From contig NZ_JAHCDA010000004.1 in NCBI RefSeq assembly GCF_018413645.1, positions 434,001 through 498,000 on the forward strand: a stretch of 64,000 nucleotides of DNA. Reading direction: 5' to 3'. This DNA is from Roseococcus pinisoli. Its GTDB lineage: Bacteria; Pseudomonadota; Alphaproteobacteria; Acetobacterales; Acetobacteraceae. Positions 1-8,119 of this stretch are shown here, in pieces. Numbering within the stretch: the stretch's first letter is position 1; each line of letters starts with the position of its first letter. A program made the position numbers and the translations under genes. The notes beneath the pieces are model-generated. The model was given only the letters and a program-made list of their open reading frames with translations, was not told the DNA's origin and searched no databases.

Positions 1-291
1 GATGCGGGCAGCGCCGACGTCGCGCAGATCAATGCCCGCGAGGTCGTGACGACCCGCCCCGGCCCGGCCGGCTTCGTCCAGGTCGAGACCGCCTCGGGCG
101 TGCGCGGCTATGCGCCGGCCGATGCCTTCCCCGCCGCGCGCGGCCGGCAGCAGGCGGCGTCGCCCGAGGGCGGCTCGGACGTCCGCTCGCTGGCGGCGAC
201 CAATATCTCGCGCCGCGACAACTTCAGCGAGAGCATCGGCAATGCCGAGCGGCTGGCAGCGGCCGGCGGCGGCTTCGAACTCGCCGGCTGA
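1..291 (+). CDS. C-terminal part of an SH3-like protein (5' end outside window)
   Basis: The reading frame is open from base 1, so only the last 96 residues are seen. They contain an SH3-like strand segment (GFVQVETASGVRGYAPADAF) and a C-terminal tail with the motif ATNISRR..F....GNAER. The same arrangement, ARGYALTTAF followed by ATNLARR..F....AIAER, ends the lipoprotein at 36522-37319, so the two are probably paralogues. The gene ends 7 bases before the secreted WD40-caspase gene and may be co-transcribed with it. Its N-terminus, and therefore any lipobox, lies outside the window. No enzyme motif is visible. A cell-envelope accessory role is inferred from the paralogue. Confidence 0.75.
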   Translation, partial: DAGSADVAQINAREVVTTRPGPAGFVQVETASGVRGYAPADAFPAARGRQQAASPEGGSDVRSLAATNISRRDNFSESIGNAERLAAAGGGFELAG

Positions 292-298
292 GGCCCGC

Positions 299-3190
299 TT
301 GCGCCGGTTCCTCGCGCTCGCCATCGCCGCGGGGCTTGCCCTCGCCCCGGTCGCACGCGCGCAGGAGCCGCCGCAGGCTCCCATCCTCCGGGTGGAGGCG
401 GCGGCACACACTGCCCCCATCACCCGGCTCTCGACCGATGCGGGCGGACGCATCCTCGCCTCGGTCTCCGACGACAAGACGCTGCGCCTCTGGGCGCTGC
501 CGGACGGCACGCCGATCGGCGTGCTGCGCCCCCCCATCGGCGACGGCGAGGAGGGCGAGCTCTACGCCGTCGCGCTGACGCCGGATGGCAGCCGGGCCTT
601 CGCCGCCGGCTTCACCGGCCGCAACTGGGACCGCTCCTTCTCCGTCTATCTCTTCGAGACCTCGACCGGGCGGCTCCTCGCGCGGCTGCCAAACCAGCCC
701 GCGCCGATCTTCCACCTCGCCGTCTCGCCGGACGGCTCGCGCGTCGCCGCCGCGCTCGGCGGCCGCTCGGGCATCCGGATCTGGGACGCGCGCAACGGGC
801 GACAGCTGGCCGAGGACAATGCCGGCTGGACCGGCCCCGCCCGCATGGTCGCCTTCGACGTCAACGGCCGCCTCGCCGCCACCTCCGCCGACGGGCGGGT
901 CCGGGTCTACGACGCCAATGGCCGCCGCGTCGCCGAGCGCCAGCCCGTGCAGGGCGGCCGCCCCTACGGCCTGGCCTGGTCGCCGGACGGCGCGCTGCTC
1001 GCCATCGGCTTCGAGGATCGGCTGCGCGTCGAAGTCCTCCAGGCGCACGACCTGCGGACGGTGCTGGTCCCGGACACGACCGGCCTGCTGGGCGAAGGCC
1101 TCCCGGCGGTGACCTGGGCGCATGATGCGCGCGGCGGCGTGCAGCTCTACGCCGCCGGCTATGCGCGGCGCACCGCCGCCGTGCCGGGCGAGACCAATTT
1201 CCTGATCCGCCGCTGGTCGGATTTCGGGCTTGGCCCGGCGCGCGACACACCCGCCGCGCGCGACGCCATCTCGCACCTCCTGCCGCTTCCGCAGGGCGGC
1301 CTGGCCTTCGCGGCGGCCGATCCCGGCTGGGGCCGCCTCGCACCCGACGGGTCGCTGGTCCAGGCGCCCATGCCGCCGGGCGGCGACTTCCGCAACACGG
1401 CCGGATCCTTCGCCATCAGCGCCGACGGCCAGCGCGTCCGCTTCATGCTGCGGACCGGAACGCCCAGCCTGGTCTTCGACGGGCAGACGAGCCAGCTGGC
1501 GGCGGATGAGGGCCGGGACCTGCAGCCCGCCGTCCAGCAGTCCCAGCGCCTCGTCGTCTCGGACTGGCAGAATCGCGACCGGCCGCGCCTCAACGGCCAG
1601 CCGCTCCGCCTCGGCGAGGGCGAGTACAGCCGCAGCCTCGCCATCATGCCGCGCGAGGAAGCCTTCCTCCTGGGCACGGACACGCATCTGCGCCTCTTCG
1701 ACCGCTCCGGCCGGCTGATCGACCAGCTGTCCATGCCCGGCACGGTCTGGGCCGTGGCCGCGACGGAAGGCATGGCCGTGGCCGCGCTGGGCGACGGCAC
1801 CATCCGCTGGTTCGAGGCCAGCGATCATCTCCGCGAACGCGGCGCCCTCTTCGTGCATGCCGATGCCCGCCGCTGGGTCGCCTGGACGCCCGAGGGGCTG
1901 TTCGACCACGCCCCCCAGGGCGGGCAGGAACTCGTAGGCGTCCATCTCAACAACGGCCGCGCGCAGACGCCGGAATGGGCGAGCTTCCAGCAGGCCTATC
2001 GCGCCCTCTACTCGCCGGGCGCGGTCCACGCCCGCCTGCTCGGCGACAACGGCCCCGCCCAGGCCCGCATGAACGAGCTCGGCGAGGTGCGTTCGCGCAT
2101 CGGACGCCTGCCGACGCTGGCCGCCGGCGAGGCCTGCGCCGTGATCGGCGAGAGCTGCACGCCCGTGGGCTGGGGCGCCGCCGAGCTGCCGGCGGGCGCC
2201 AGCGCGCTGCGCCTCACCTTCAGCACCACCGATCGCGGCCTCGGCCTCGGCCCGCTGGACATCATGGTGAACGACCGTATCGCCGTGCGCAGCCCCGCAC
2301 AGCCCGGCCAGAACGCGATCGAGGTGCCGCTGGATCCCGGGCCGAACCGCGTGGCCGCACGGCTCTATGCCGATGACCGCACGCTCTTCGCCGAGGGGCC
2401 GACGCTCGAGCTGCGCCGCCCCGGCGAAGCGGCGCCCCCGCCGGGCGCCGGGCGCCTGATCCTGGTCGCGATCGGCGTGGACCAGTACCAGCTCGCCGAT
2501 CTCAACCTGCGCTTCGCCGTCGCCGATGCGCGCAGCGTGGTCGAGGCGCTGCGCAGCCGCGCGCAGGGCGTGTTCCGCGAAGTGATCTCGACGGTCCTGA
2601 CCGACCGCGAGGCGACGCGGGCCAATATCCTCGCCGCACTGGCCTCGGCCGCGCAGGTCGCCCGGCCGGAGGATACCTTCGTGCTCTACCTCGCCGGCCA
2701 TGGCGTGCGCAGCGAGCCCGACCGGCGCTTCCTCTTCCTGCCGCACGACACCACCAGCACCGCCAATTGGGACGCGCTGCGCAGCACCTCGCTCGACGAG
2801 GGCACGCTGGTCGCGGCGCTCGCGCGCATCCGCGCCCGGGATGGTTTCCTTTTCATAGATACCTGCCACGCCGGCCAGGTGACGATCGACAGCCTCGCCG
2901 CGCTGGGCAATGAGACGGGCCGCTTCCTGCTCGCGGCCAGCACCAGCGTCCAGGAAGCGCTGGACAGCTACGACGACCGCAACGGCGTCTTCGCCTTCGC
3001 CATCCGCGAGGCCATGAACGGCCGCGCCGCGACTGACAGCGAGGGCCATGTTTCGGCCCTGGCACTGGGAGAATGGGTCACGCGCCGCGTTCCGGTGCTT
3101 GCGGCCGAGAAGCACCATCGACAGGATGCCGTCTTCAGGACGGCGCAGCGTGAATTGCGCTCCTTCTCGATGGGGGCCATCGCGCGATAG
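299..3190 (+). CDS. Secreted WD40-repeat / caspase-like (peptidase C14) protein
   Basis: 963 residues from a TTG start at 299. This start is chosen because it begins a clean Sec signal peptide (MRRFLALAIAAGLALAPVARA) just after the previous stop; earlier starts would run into the upstream gene. Residues about 35-560 are WD40-like blades (LASVSDDKTLRLWALPDG, LAVSPDGSRVAAAL). A beta-rich linker follows. Residues about 717-960 form a caspase/metacaspase fold with the catalytic pair in YLAGHG (His801) and FIDTCHAG (Cys856). The dyad looks intact, so a cysteine protease is likely, and the signal peptide places it in the periplasm. It lies directly upstream of vgrG. It could be a T6SS-linked protease, a regulator or a self-defence protein; its substrate is unknown. 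Confidence 0.85.
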   Translation: MRRFLALAIAAGLALAPVARAQEPPQAPILRVEAAAHTAPITRLSTDAGGRILASVSDDKTLRLWALPDGTPIGVLRPPIGDGEEGELYAVALTPDGSRAFAAGFTGRNWDRSFSVYLFETSTGRLLARLPNQPAPIFHLAVSPDGSRVAAALGGRSGIRIWDARNGRQLAEDNAGWTGPARMVAFDVNGRLAATSADGRVRVYDANGRRVAERQPVQGGRPYGLAWSPDGALLAIGFEDRLRVEVLQAHDLRTVLVPDTTGLLGEGLPAVTWAHDARGGVQLYAAGYARRTAAVPGETNFLIRRWSDFGLGPARDTPAARDAISHLLPLPQGGLAFAAADPGWGRLAPDGSLVQAPMPPGGDFRNTAGSFAISADGQRVRFMLRTGTPSLVFDGQTSQLAADEGRDLQPAVQQSQRLVVSDWQNRDRPRLNGQPLRLGEGEYSRSLAIMPREEAFLLGTDTHLRLFDRSGRLIDQLSMPGTVWAVAATEGMAVAALGDGTIRWFEASDHLRERGALFVHADARRWVAWTPEGLFDHAPQGGQELVGVHLNNGRAQTPEWASFQQAYRALYSPGAVHARLLGDNGPAQARMNELGEVRSRIGRLPTLAAGEACAVIGESCTPVGWGAAELPAGASALRLTFSTTDRGLGLGPLDIMVNDRIAVRSPAQPGQNAIEVPLDPGPNRVAARLYADDRTLFAEGPTLELRRPGEAAPPPGAGRLILVAIGVDQYQLADLNLRFAVADARSVVEALRSRAQGVFREVISTVLTDREATRANILAALASAAQVARPEDTFVLYLAGHGVRSEPDRRFLFLPHDTTSTANWDALRSTSLDEGTLVAALARIRARDGFLFIDTCHAGQVTIDSLAALGNETGRFLLAASTSVQEALDSYDDRNGVFAFAIREAMNGRAATDSEGHVSALALGEWVTRRVPVLAAEKHHRQDAVFRTAQRELRSFSMGAIAR

Positions 3191-3266
3191 ACATGACAAT
3201 TCTTCCGGCCTGGACCCATGTCGGGCGACCTATGCTCGCTTTGACGACTCGTGGGGAAAACCTGTT

Positions 3267-5183
3267 TTGAGCGACGTGTTCGACCTGGCGCAGACGGAGC
3301 GGATGCTGGAGATCACTTCTCCGCTCGGCGCCGACAAGCTGATGCTGCGTCGCTTGTCCGTGCAGGAGGCGATCGGCCACCCCTTCTCGCTGACGGCGGA
3401 AGTGCTCAGCCAGGACCTGAACCTCCAGCCCTCCTCGCTGATCGGCAAGGCGGTGACCTGCACCATCAAGGTCCGCCACGTGGAGCCGCGGCACTTCCAC
3501 GGCGTCGTCCGGGCCTTCTCGCGCATCGGCGCCATGGGCCGCGGCCTCGCCTCCTACCGCATCGAGGTGGTGCCGAACCTCTGGCACCTGTCGCGGACGG
3601 CGGATTGCCGGATCTTCCAGGACAAGTCGGTGAAGACCATCGTCTCCACCGTGCTGAGCGACAGCAGCGTGGCGCCCGTCCGCTGGGGCGGATCGGTGCC
3701 AACGGCGGCGCGCACCTACTGCGTCCAGTTCAACGAGACCGACCTCGACTTCGTGCAGCGGATGCTCGACGAGACCGGCTGCGGCTACTACTTCGAGCAC
3801 AAGGCCAGTGAGCACACGCTCGTCGTCTGTGGCGCCAATGGCGACTACCCGCTGATCGGCGGCGATCCGCAGGTCGTGCGCTCGGATGCGGGCGAAGTCG
3901 GCACGCTGACCGACTGGAAGCCGGTCTCGAGCCTGCAGCCCGGCAAGGTCGTGGCCGAGGATTTCGATGGGCTGAAGCCCGCGAGCCTGCTGCAGAAGCA
4001 GACGGGCACGATCCTCAGCTCGCCCAACGCCTCCAAATACGAGATCTACCACTGGCCGAGCGGCCAGACGGTGCGGCCCGAGGGCGACCTCGCGAAGCTC
4101 GGCATGGAGGTCTACGAGACGGTCGCCGACCGCATCAGCGCCACGGGCAACGATCCCACCATCTTTGCCGGCGGCCGCCTCAAGGTGCGTCCGGGCATCG
4201 ACGAGACGGCGGCGGTCACCTGGCTCGTCGCCGCCACGCGGCACGAGGCCTTCGATGAGACGCATCTCTCGGGCGGCGGCGCCTCCGGCTACAGCAACAA
4301 CCTCGTCCTCATGCCGGCCGACCGCCCCTGGCGCCCGGCCGACCCGCGGCCGCGCCCGCCCATGCTCGGCGTGCACAGCGCCGTGGTCACCGGCCCCAGC
4401 GGCGAGGAGATTCACTGCGACGAGTACGGCCGCATCAAGGTCCATTTCCTGTGGGACCGCGCCGGCAAGCGCGACGACACCTCCTCCTGCTGGGTGCGGG
4501 TGGCGCAGAGCTTCGCGGGCAAGTGGGGCGGCTCCTGGACGCTGCCGCGCGTGGGCGACGAGGTGCTCGTCGCCTTCGAGAATGGCGACCCGGACCGGCC
4601 CATCGCGATCGGCAGCGTCTACAACGCCGAGCAGAAGCCGATCTATTCCCTGCCTGCGAACAAGACCCAGTCCGGCTTCAAGACGCGCTCCAGCAAGGGG
4701 GGCGGCGCCGCGAACTTCAACGAGCTGCGCTTCGAGGACAAGAAGGGCTCCGAGGAGATCAACATCCAGGCCGAGAAGGACATGACCCTTCTCATCAAGA
4801 ACGACCGAACCGAGACGATCAAGCGCCACCGCACCGAGACCGTCGACGGCAAGCATACGGAGACGACGAAGCTCGACCGCACGGCCACGGTCACCCAGGG
4901 CAACGACAAGCTGACCATCGACATGGGCAACCTCGACCGTCTGGTGAAAATGGGGAACATCACCGAGAAGGCCTCGATGGGCACCATCAAGTACGAGGCG
5001 ATGCAGTCGATCACGCTCACCTGCGGGCAGAGCAAGATCCACATGACGCCCATGAGCATCAGCATCGAATCCCTGCAGATCGACGTGAAGGCGTCGCTGG
5101 CGCTCAACACCCAGGGCCTCATGGCCACGCACAAGGCCGACGCGATGCTGACGCTCAAGGGCGGCCTGGTGATGATCAACTGA
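3267..5183 (+). CDS. vgrG: T6SS spike protein VgrG (TssI)
   Basis: 638 residues. VgrG trimers cap the Hcp tube and puncture the target cell. The gp27-like part begins near MLEITSPLGADKLMLRRLS. The gp5-like OB domain follows at about residues 383-460 (HCDEYGRIKVHFLWDR, then SCWVRVAQ and PRVGDEVLVAFENGDPDRP). A beta-helix with repeated TETI/TETV/TETT blocks starts at about residue 510. It ends soon after the needle, so there is no fused effector domain. The TTG at 3267 is preferred (GGGGA about 10 bases upstream, giving MSDVFDLAQTE...); the ATG at 3303 is an alternative. The DUF6931-like gene starts one base after its stop, and PAAR follows, as in a tip/cargo module. Confidence 0.93.
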   Translation: MSDVFDLAQTERMLEITSPLGADKLMLRRLSVQEAIGHPFSLTAEVLSQDLNLQPSSLIGKAVTCTIKVRHVEPRHFHGVVRAFSRIGAMGRGLASYRIEVVPNLWHLSRTADCRIFQDKSVKTIVSTVLSDSSVAPVRWGGSVPTAARTYCVQFNETDLDFVQRMLDETGCGYYFEHKASEHTLVVCGANGDYPLIGGDPQVVRSDAGEVGTLTDWKPVSSLQPGKVVAEDFDGLKPASLLQKQTGTILSSPNASKYEIYHWPSGQTVRPEGDLAKLGMEVYETVADRISATGNDPTIFAGGRLKVRPGIDETAAVTWLVAATRHEAFDETHLSGGGASGYSNNLVLMPADRPWRPADPRPRPPMLGVHSAVVTGPSGEEIHCDEYGRIKVHFLWDRAGKRDDTSSCWVRVAQSFAGKWGGSWTLPRVGDEVLVAFENGDPDRPIAIGSVYNAEQKPIYSLPANKTQSGFKTRSSKGGGAANFNELRFEDKKGSEEINIQAEKDMTLLIKNDRTETIKRHRTETVDGKHTETTKLDRTATVTQGNDKLTIDMGNLDRLVKMGNITEKASMGTIKYEAMQSITLTCGQSKIHMTPMSISIESLQIDVKASLALNTQGLMATHKADAMLTLKGGLVMIN

Positions 5184-5184
5184 C

Positions 5185-5775
5185 ATGAGCATCACCTCTC
5201 CCAACAAGCTCGCGACGGCCCTCGAGCCCCTCCTGCCCCGCCTGGAGCTCGACGGCGCCGGCATTTCCCTTGTCGCCGGCCTGACCGATGCCGCGGCCGG
5301 CGTCGCGCGCCTGGCCGAGGCCGGCCGCATGCCGGATGCGCTGCGCCTCGTCGCCCATGCCCTGCCCAAGCGCGAGGCCGTGTGGTGGGCCTGCATGTGC
5401 GCCCGCGCCGTCCCCGTCGAGGAGACGCCCGCCTGCGACGCCGAGGCCCTGGCCGCCGCCGAATCCTGGGTGCGCCGGCCGGACGAGGCCGCGCGCCGGG
5501 CGACGATGGAGGTCGCGCAGAAGGGCGGCTTCCGCAGCCCCGAGGCCTGGGCGGCCGTCGCCGCCTTCTGGTCGGGCGGCAGCATGGCGCCCGAAGGCCA
5601 GCCCGTCGTGCCTCCGGCCGATCACCTGACCGGCGTCGCCGTCGCCGGGGCCATCATTCTGGCGGCCACGCGCATCAAGCCGGAAAAGGCGGAGGACCGC
5701 TTCCTGCGCTTCCTGCAATCGGCGCGCGACATCGCCGATGGAGGCGCCGGCCGCCTCGAGCCGGAGAACGTCTGA
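5185..5775 (+). CDS. T6SS-associated DUF6931-like protein between VgrG and PAAR
   Basis: 196 residues, Ala-rich and mostly helical by appearance, without a signal peptide or transmembrane segment. It starts one base after the vgrG stop, and its own stop overlaps the PAAR start (TGATG). Translation of the three genes is therefore probably coupled. From memory it resembles the DUF6931 family found in T6SS loci; this was not searched. Visible features are MPDALRLVAHALPKREAVWWACMCAR and a C-terminal ATRIKPEKAEDRFLRFL segment. Its position suggests an adaptor that helps load the VgrG-PAAR tip, but no catalytic motif supports a specific function. An effector role is less likely, because no immunity gene is evident next to it. 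Confidence 0.65.
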   Translation: MSITSPNKLATALEPLLPRLELDGAGISLVAGLTDAAAGVARLAEAGRMPDALRLVAHALPKREAVWWACMCARAVPVEETPACDAEALAAAESWVRRPDEAARRATMEVAQKGGFRSPEAWAAVAAFWSGGSMAPEGQPVVPPADHLTGVAVAGAIILAATRIKPEKAEDRFLRFLQSARDIADGGAGRLEPENV

Positions 5776-6062
5776 TGGGCATGCCCGCCTCGCGCATCGG
5801 CGACCTGCATGTCTGCCCGATGTTCACCGGCCCGGTTCCGCATGTTGGCGGGCCGGTGGTGCTCGGCTGCTTCACGGTCCTGACCTCGATGATGCCGCAG
5901 GCCCGCGTCGGCGACATGTGCACCTGCGTCGGCCCGCCCGACACGATCGCGATGGGCAGCTTCACCGTGCTCGTCGGCGGCATGCCCGCCGCCCGGATCG
6001 GCGACATGACGGCGCATGGCGGCTCGCTGGTGGTGGGCGCGCCGACGGTCCTCATCGGGTAG
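5775..6062 (+). CDS. PAAR-domain T6SS spike tip protein
   Basis: 95 residues, essentially a stand-alone PAAR domain (DUF4280/PAAR type). PAAR proteins sharpen the VgrG spike and often carry effectors. The sequence shows the repeated pattern ASRIGDLHVC ... QARVGDMCTC ... AARIGDMTAHGG with GSFTVLVGG and GAPTVLIG, the usual pseudo-threefold repeat that places metal-binding Cys/His residues at the tip. The ATG at 5775 overlaps the stop of the preceding gene. No toxin extension is fused to it, so any cargo must bind non-covalently or be encoded elsewhere. The plus-strand gene that follows begins 159 bases later and may have its own promoter. Confidence 0.93.
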   Translation: MGMPASRIGDLHVCPMFTGPVPHVGGPVVLGCFTVLTSMMPQARVGDMCTCVGPPDTIAMGSFTVLVGGMPAARIGDMTAHGGSLVVGAPTVLIG

Positions 6063-6119
6063 CCCCCCGGGCTTCCCGCGCATGACGAGCCCATCGGCAC
6101 TTTCGTCATACAGCTTTGC

Positions 6120-6149
6120 TTGACGCGATTGTCTCGCGGAAAGCCTACT
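6120..6149 (+). promoter_or_regulatory. Putative sigma-70-type promoter for the tagH operon
   Basis: TTGACG at 6120-6125 is followed after 18 bases by CCTACT at 6144-6149. It lies in the 159-base gap between PAAR and tagH, about 70 bases before the tagH start. The -35 element is good and the -10 element weak, so this is a candidate only. Confidence 0.35.
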
Positions 6150-6221
6150 GTGACGGCGCAAGCCGATGTAAAAATGCCCGACATGCGCCCCAGGGCGCCG
6201 GGGAAAGGTGAAGAACGTCGC

Positions 6222-8054
6222 ATGGTGCTGGTCCTTTCCGTCATCCGCTGTCCCGATCAGGCCGTGCCCGAGCAGCGGCGCGTGCCGGGCGGCGAATACG
6301 TCATGGGGCGCGGCGCAGAATGCGACTGGCCGCTGCGCGATCCCGAGCGGGTGCTCTCCAAGCGCCATTGCGCCGTCGAATATCTGTCGGGCGCCTGGCA
6401 GGTCCGCGACCTCTCGACCAACGGCACCTTTCTGAACAGCGGCGCCGAGCCCGTGGGGCGTGACCAGGTGCGCGTGCTGCGCGACGGGGACCGGCTTCGC
6501 CTCGGCGCCTATGAGATCGAGTGCCATGTGGAGGAGGAGGCCGGCTATGGCGAAGGCCGCTGGCAGTCGGCGGCTGCCGTGCCGGACCCCATGGCGCCTG
6601 CGCCGGCCCCGGTCTCGGACATCTTCTCAGCCCCCCTGCCGGGGCTCTCTCCGGGCGACAGCAACCCCTCCGGCCATTCGCCGCTTCTTCCCTCCGACTT
6701 CGACCCCTTCGCGGCCGACGATCACGGCCCCGTGATGCCCGACCACCGGCCGAGCACGAACGACGTCTTCACGCCGCCGCGCGCCACCATGCCGGACCTG
6801 CTGCCGAACGACTGGAACGCGCCCACCGCGCCGCGCCCCTCCGCGCCCTCGGCGGATCCTTTCGCGAGCCTGCCGGATCCCTTCGCCGACGCCCCGCCGG
6901 GCGCCGCCGCTCGGCCCGCAGCACCTTTCTCGCCGCCGCCGGTGGCCCCGACTTCGCTGGGCGACCCCTTCGCCGATCTGGCGCCCCAGGCCGCGCCGCT
7001 TCCTGCCGCGCCACAGCCTGATCCCTTTGCGATAAACCCCGCCTTGCCCCCTCTGGCCTCGCCGCCCCTGGGCGACCCCTTCGCCGATCTCTCGCCGCAG
7101 GGCCTGCCGCCTCACCCCGTCGTGGCGCAGCCCGATCCCTTCGCGGCGCCACCGGCCTCCTCCTCCCTCGGCGATCCTTTCGCCGACCTCGCGCCGCAGG
7201 CCGCGCCTCTGCATCCCACAGCGGCGCCGGATCCCTTCGCGGCACCGCCCGCTTCGCCATTCCCTGACCATGGCTTTGCCGAGCAGGTACCGCCTCCCCT
7301 GCCGCAGCCCGATCCCTTCGCGGAACCTCACCTGCCCGCGTCCCGCGCGCCGGAGCCCGTCGCCTTCGCCGAACCGCCCCCGGCGCCGGCGGCGATCCCC
7401 GCGGATCCCTTCCTCGAGGCGCCGCCGCCGGCCTCCACGGTCACGGTCGCGGTCAACGCGCCTTCGCCGGCCGTGGCCGCTGCGCCGGGCGGCGACCTGC
7501 ACGCGGCCGCCGCGCTGCTGTTCCAGGCGGCCGGCCTGCCGCCGCCGCCGCCGAACCTCGACCCGGCCGCCGCGCTCAGCACCGCCGGCCTCGTCCTGCG
7601 GGCGGCCGTCGCCGGCATGCGCGCCCTGCTCATCGCCCGGGCCGACGTGAAGCGCGAGTTCCGCATCGAGCAGACCATGCTCCGCGCCGCCGGCAACAAC
7701 CCGGTGAAGTTCGCCGCCGATGACGATGCGGCGGTCCAGGCGCTGCTGACGGCCCCGCGCCACGCGGCGGGCGCCATCCGCGAGACCGTGCAGGACCTGA
7801 CGGCGCATCAGCTCGCCACCCTCGCGGCCACGCAAGCGGCGGCCAAGGCCCTGCTCACGCGCCTCTCCCCCGCCCCGCTGGAGGGCGAGATCACCAGCGG
7901 CGGCCTGCTGCCGGGCGGGCGCGAGAAGAAGCTCTGGGAAGCCTATAAGCGCCTGCACCATCAGGTCACCGACCAGTTCGAGGATGACTTCGACAGCGCC
8001 TTCGGCAAGGCCTTCGCCCGCGCCTATGAAGAGGCCGCGCGCGGCGGTTCTTGA
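6222..8054 (+). CDS. tagH: T6SS FHA-domain protein TagH/Fha
   Basis: 610 residues from the ATG at 6222, chosen because AAAGGTGA lies about 10 bases upstream and MVLVLSVIRCP directly begins the FHA fold. Residues about 1-100 are the FHA domain (YVMGRGAECDW, SKRHCAVEY, VRDLSTNGTFLN), with the conserved phosphothreonine-binding residues. Residues about 120-415 are Pro/Ala-rich with repeats. The C-terminal ~190 residues are the conserved TagH/ImpI domain ending FGKAFARAYEEA. In the threonine-phosphorylation pathway, FHA proteins bind PpkA-phosphorylated partners to activate assembly. Here pppA, tagF and ppkA are all in the same locus, which fits that role. Confidence 0.9.
   Translation: MVLVLSVIRCPDQAVPEQRRVPGGEYVMGRGAECDWPLRDPERVLSKRHCAVEYLSGAWQVRDLSTNGTFLNSGAEPVGRDQVRVLRDGDRLRLGAYEIECHVEEEAGYGEGRWQSAAAVPDPMAPAPAPVSDIFSAPLPGLSPGDSNPSGHSPLLPSDFDPFAADDHGPVMPDHRPSTNDVFTPPRATMPDLLPNDWNAPTAPRPSAPSADPFASLPDPFADAPPGAAARPAAPFSPPPVAPTSLGDPFADLAPQAAPLPAAPQPDPFAINPALPPLASPPLGDPFADLSPQGLPPHPVVAQPDPFAAPPASSSLGDPFADLAPQAAPLHPTAAPDPFAAPPASPFPDHGFAEQVPPPLPQPDPFAEPHLPASRAPEPVAFAEPPPAPAAIPADPFLEAPPPASTVTVAVNAPSPAVAAAPGGDLHAAAALLFQAAGLPPPPPNLDPAAALSTAGLVLRAAVAGMRALLIARADVKREFRIEQTMLRAAGNNPVKFAADDDAAVQALLTAPRHAAGAIRETVQDLTAHQLATLAATQAAAKALLTRLSPAPLEGEITSGGLLPGGREKKLWEAYKRLHHQVTDQFEDDFDSAFGKAFARAYEEAARGGS
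6954..7250 (+). repeat. Degenerate repeats in the TagH linker
   Basis: Three copies of a Pro-rich block containing LGDPFADL(A/S)PQ, each followed by a second DPFA motif, spaced about 31-38 residues apart (around residues 245-343 of TagH). Further lone PDPFA motifs extend on both sides. The copies differ at many bases, so this is an old protein-level repeat rather than a fresh duplication. Confidence 0.7.
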
Positions 8055-8119
8055 CCAGCATCTGAACCCATCGGGGCCAGCACTTTCAGGGCCAGCATTT
8101 TCGAGGAACGTCACGCGGC

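Noticed and set aside
224-3199. Long open frame antisense to the WD40-caspase gene (991 codons)
   Set aside because: It mirrors the GC-rich coding strand, has no recognisable motif and is biased to Arg/Ala/Gly/His. The sense protein has clear domains.
299-5775. WD40-caspase or DUF6931-like protein considered as classical VgrG-borne toxins
   Set aside because: The first has a Sec signal, unlike cytoplasm-loaded effectors, and neither has an obvious immunity partner. An effector role is left open but not called.
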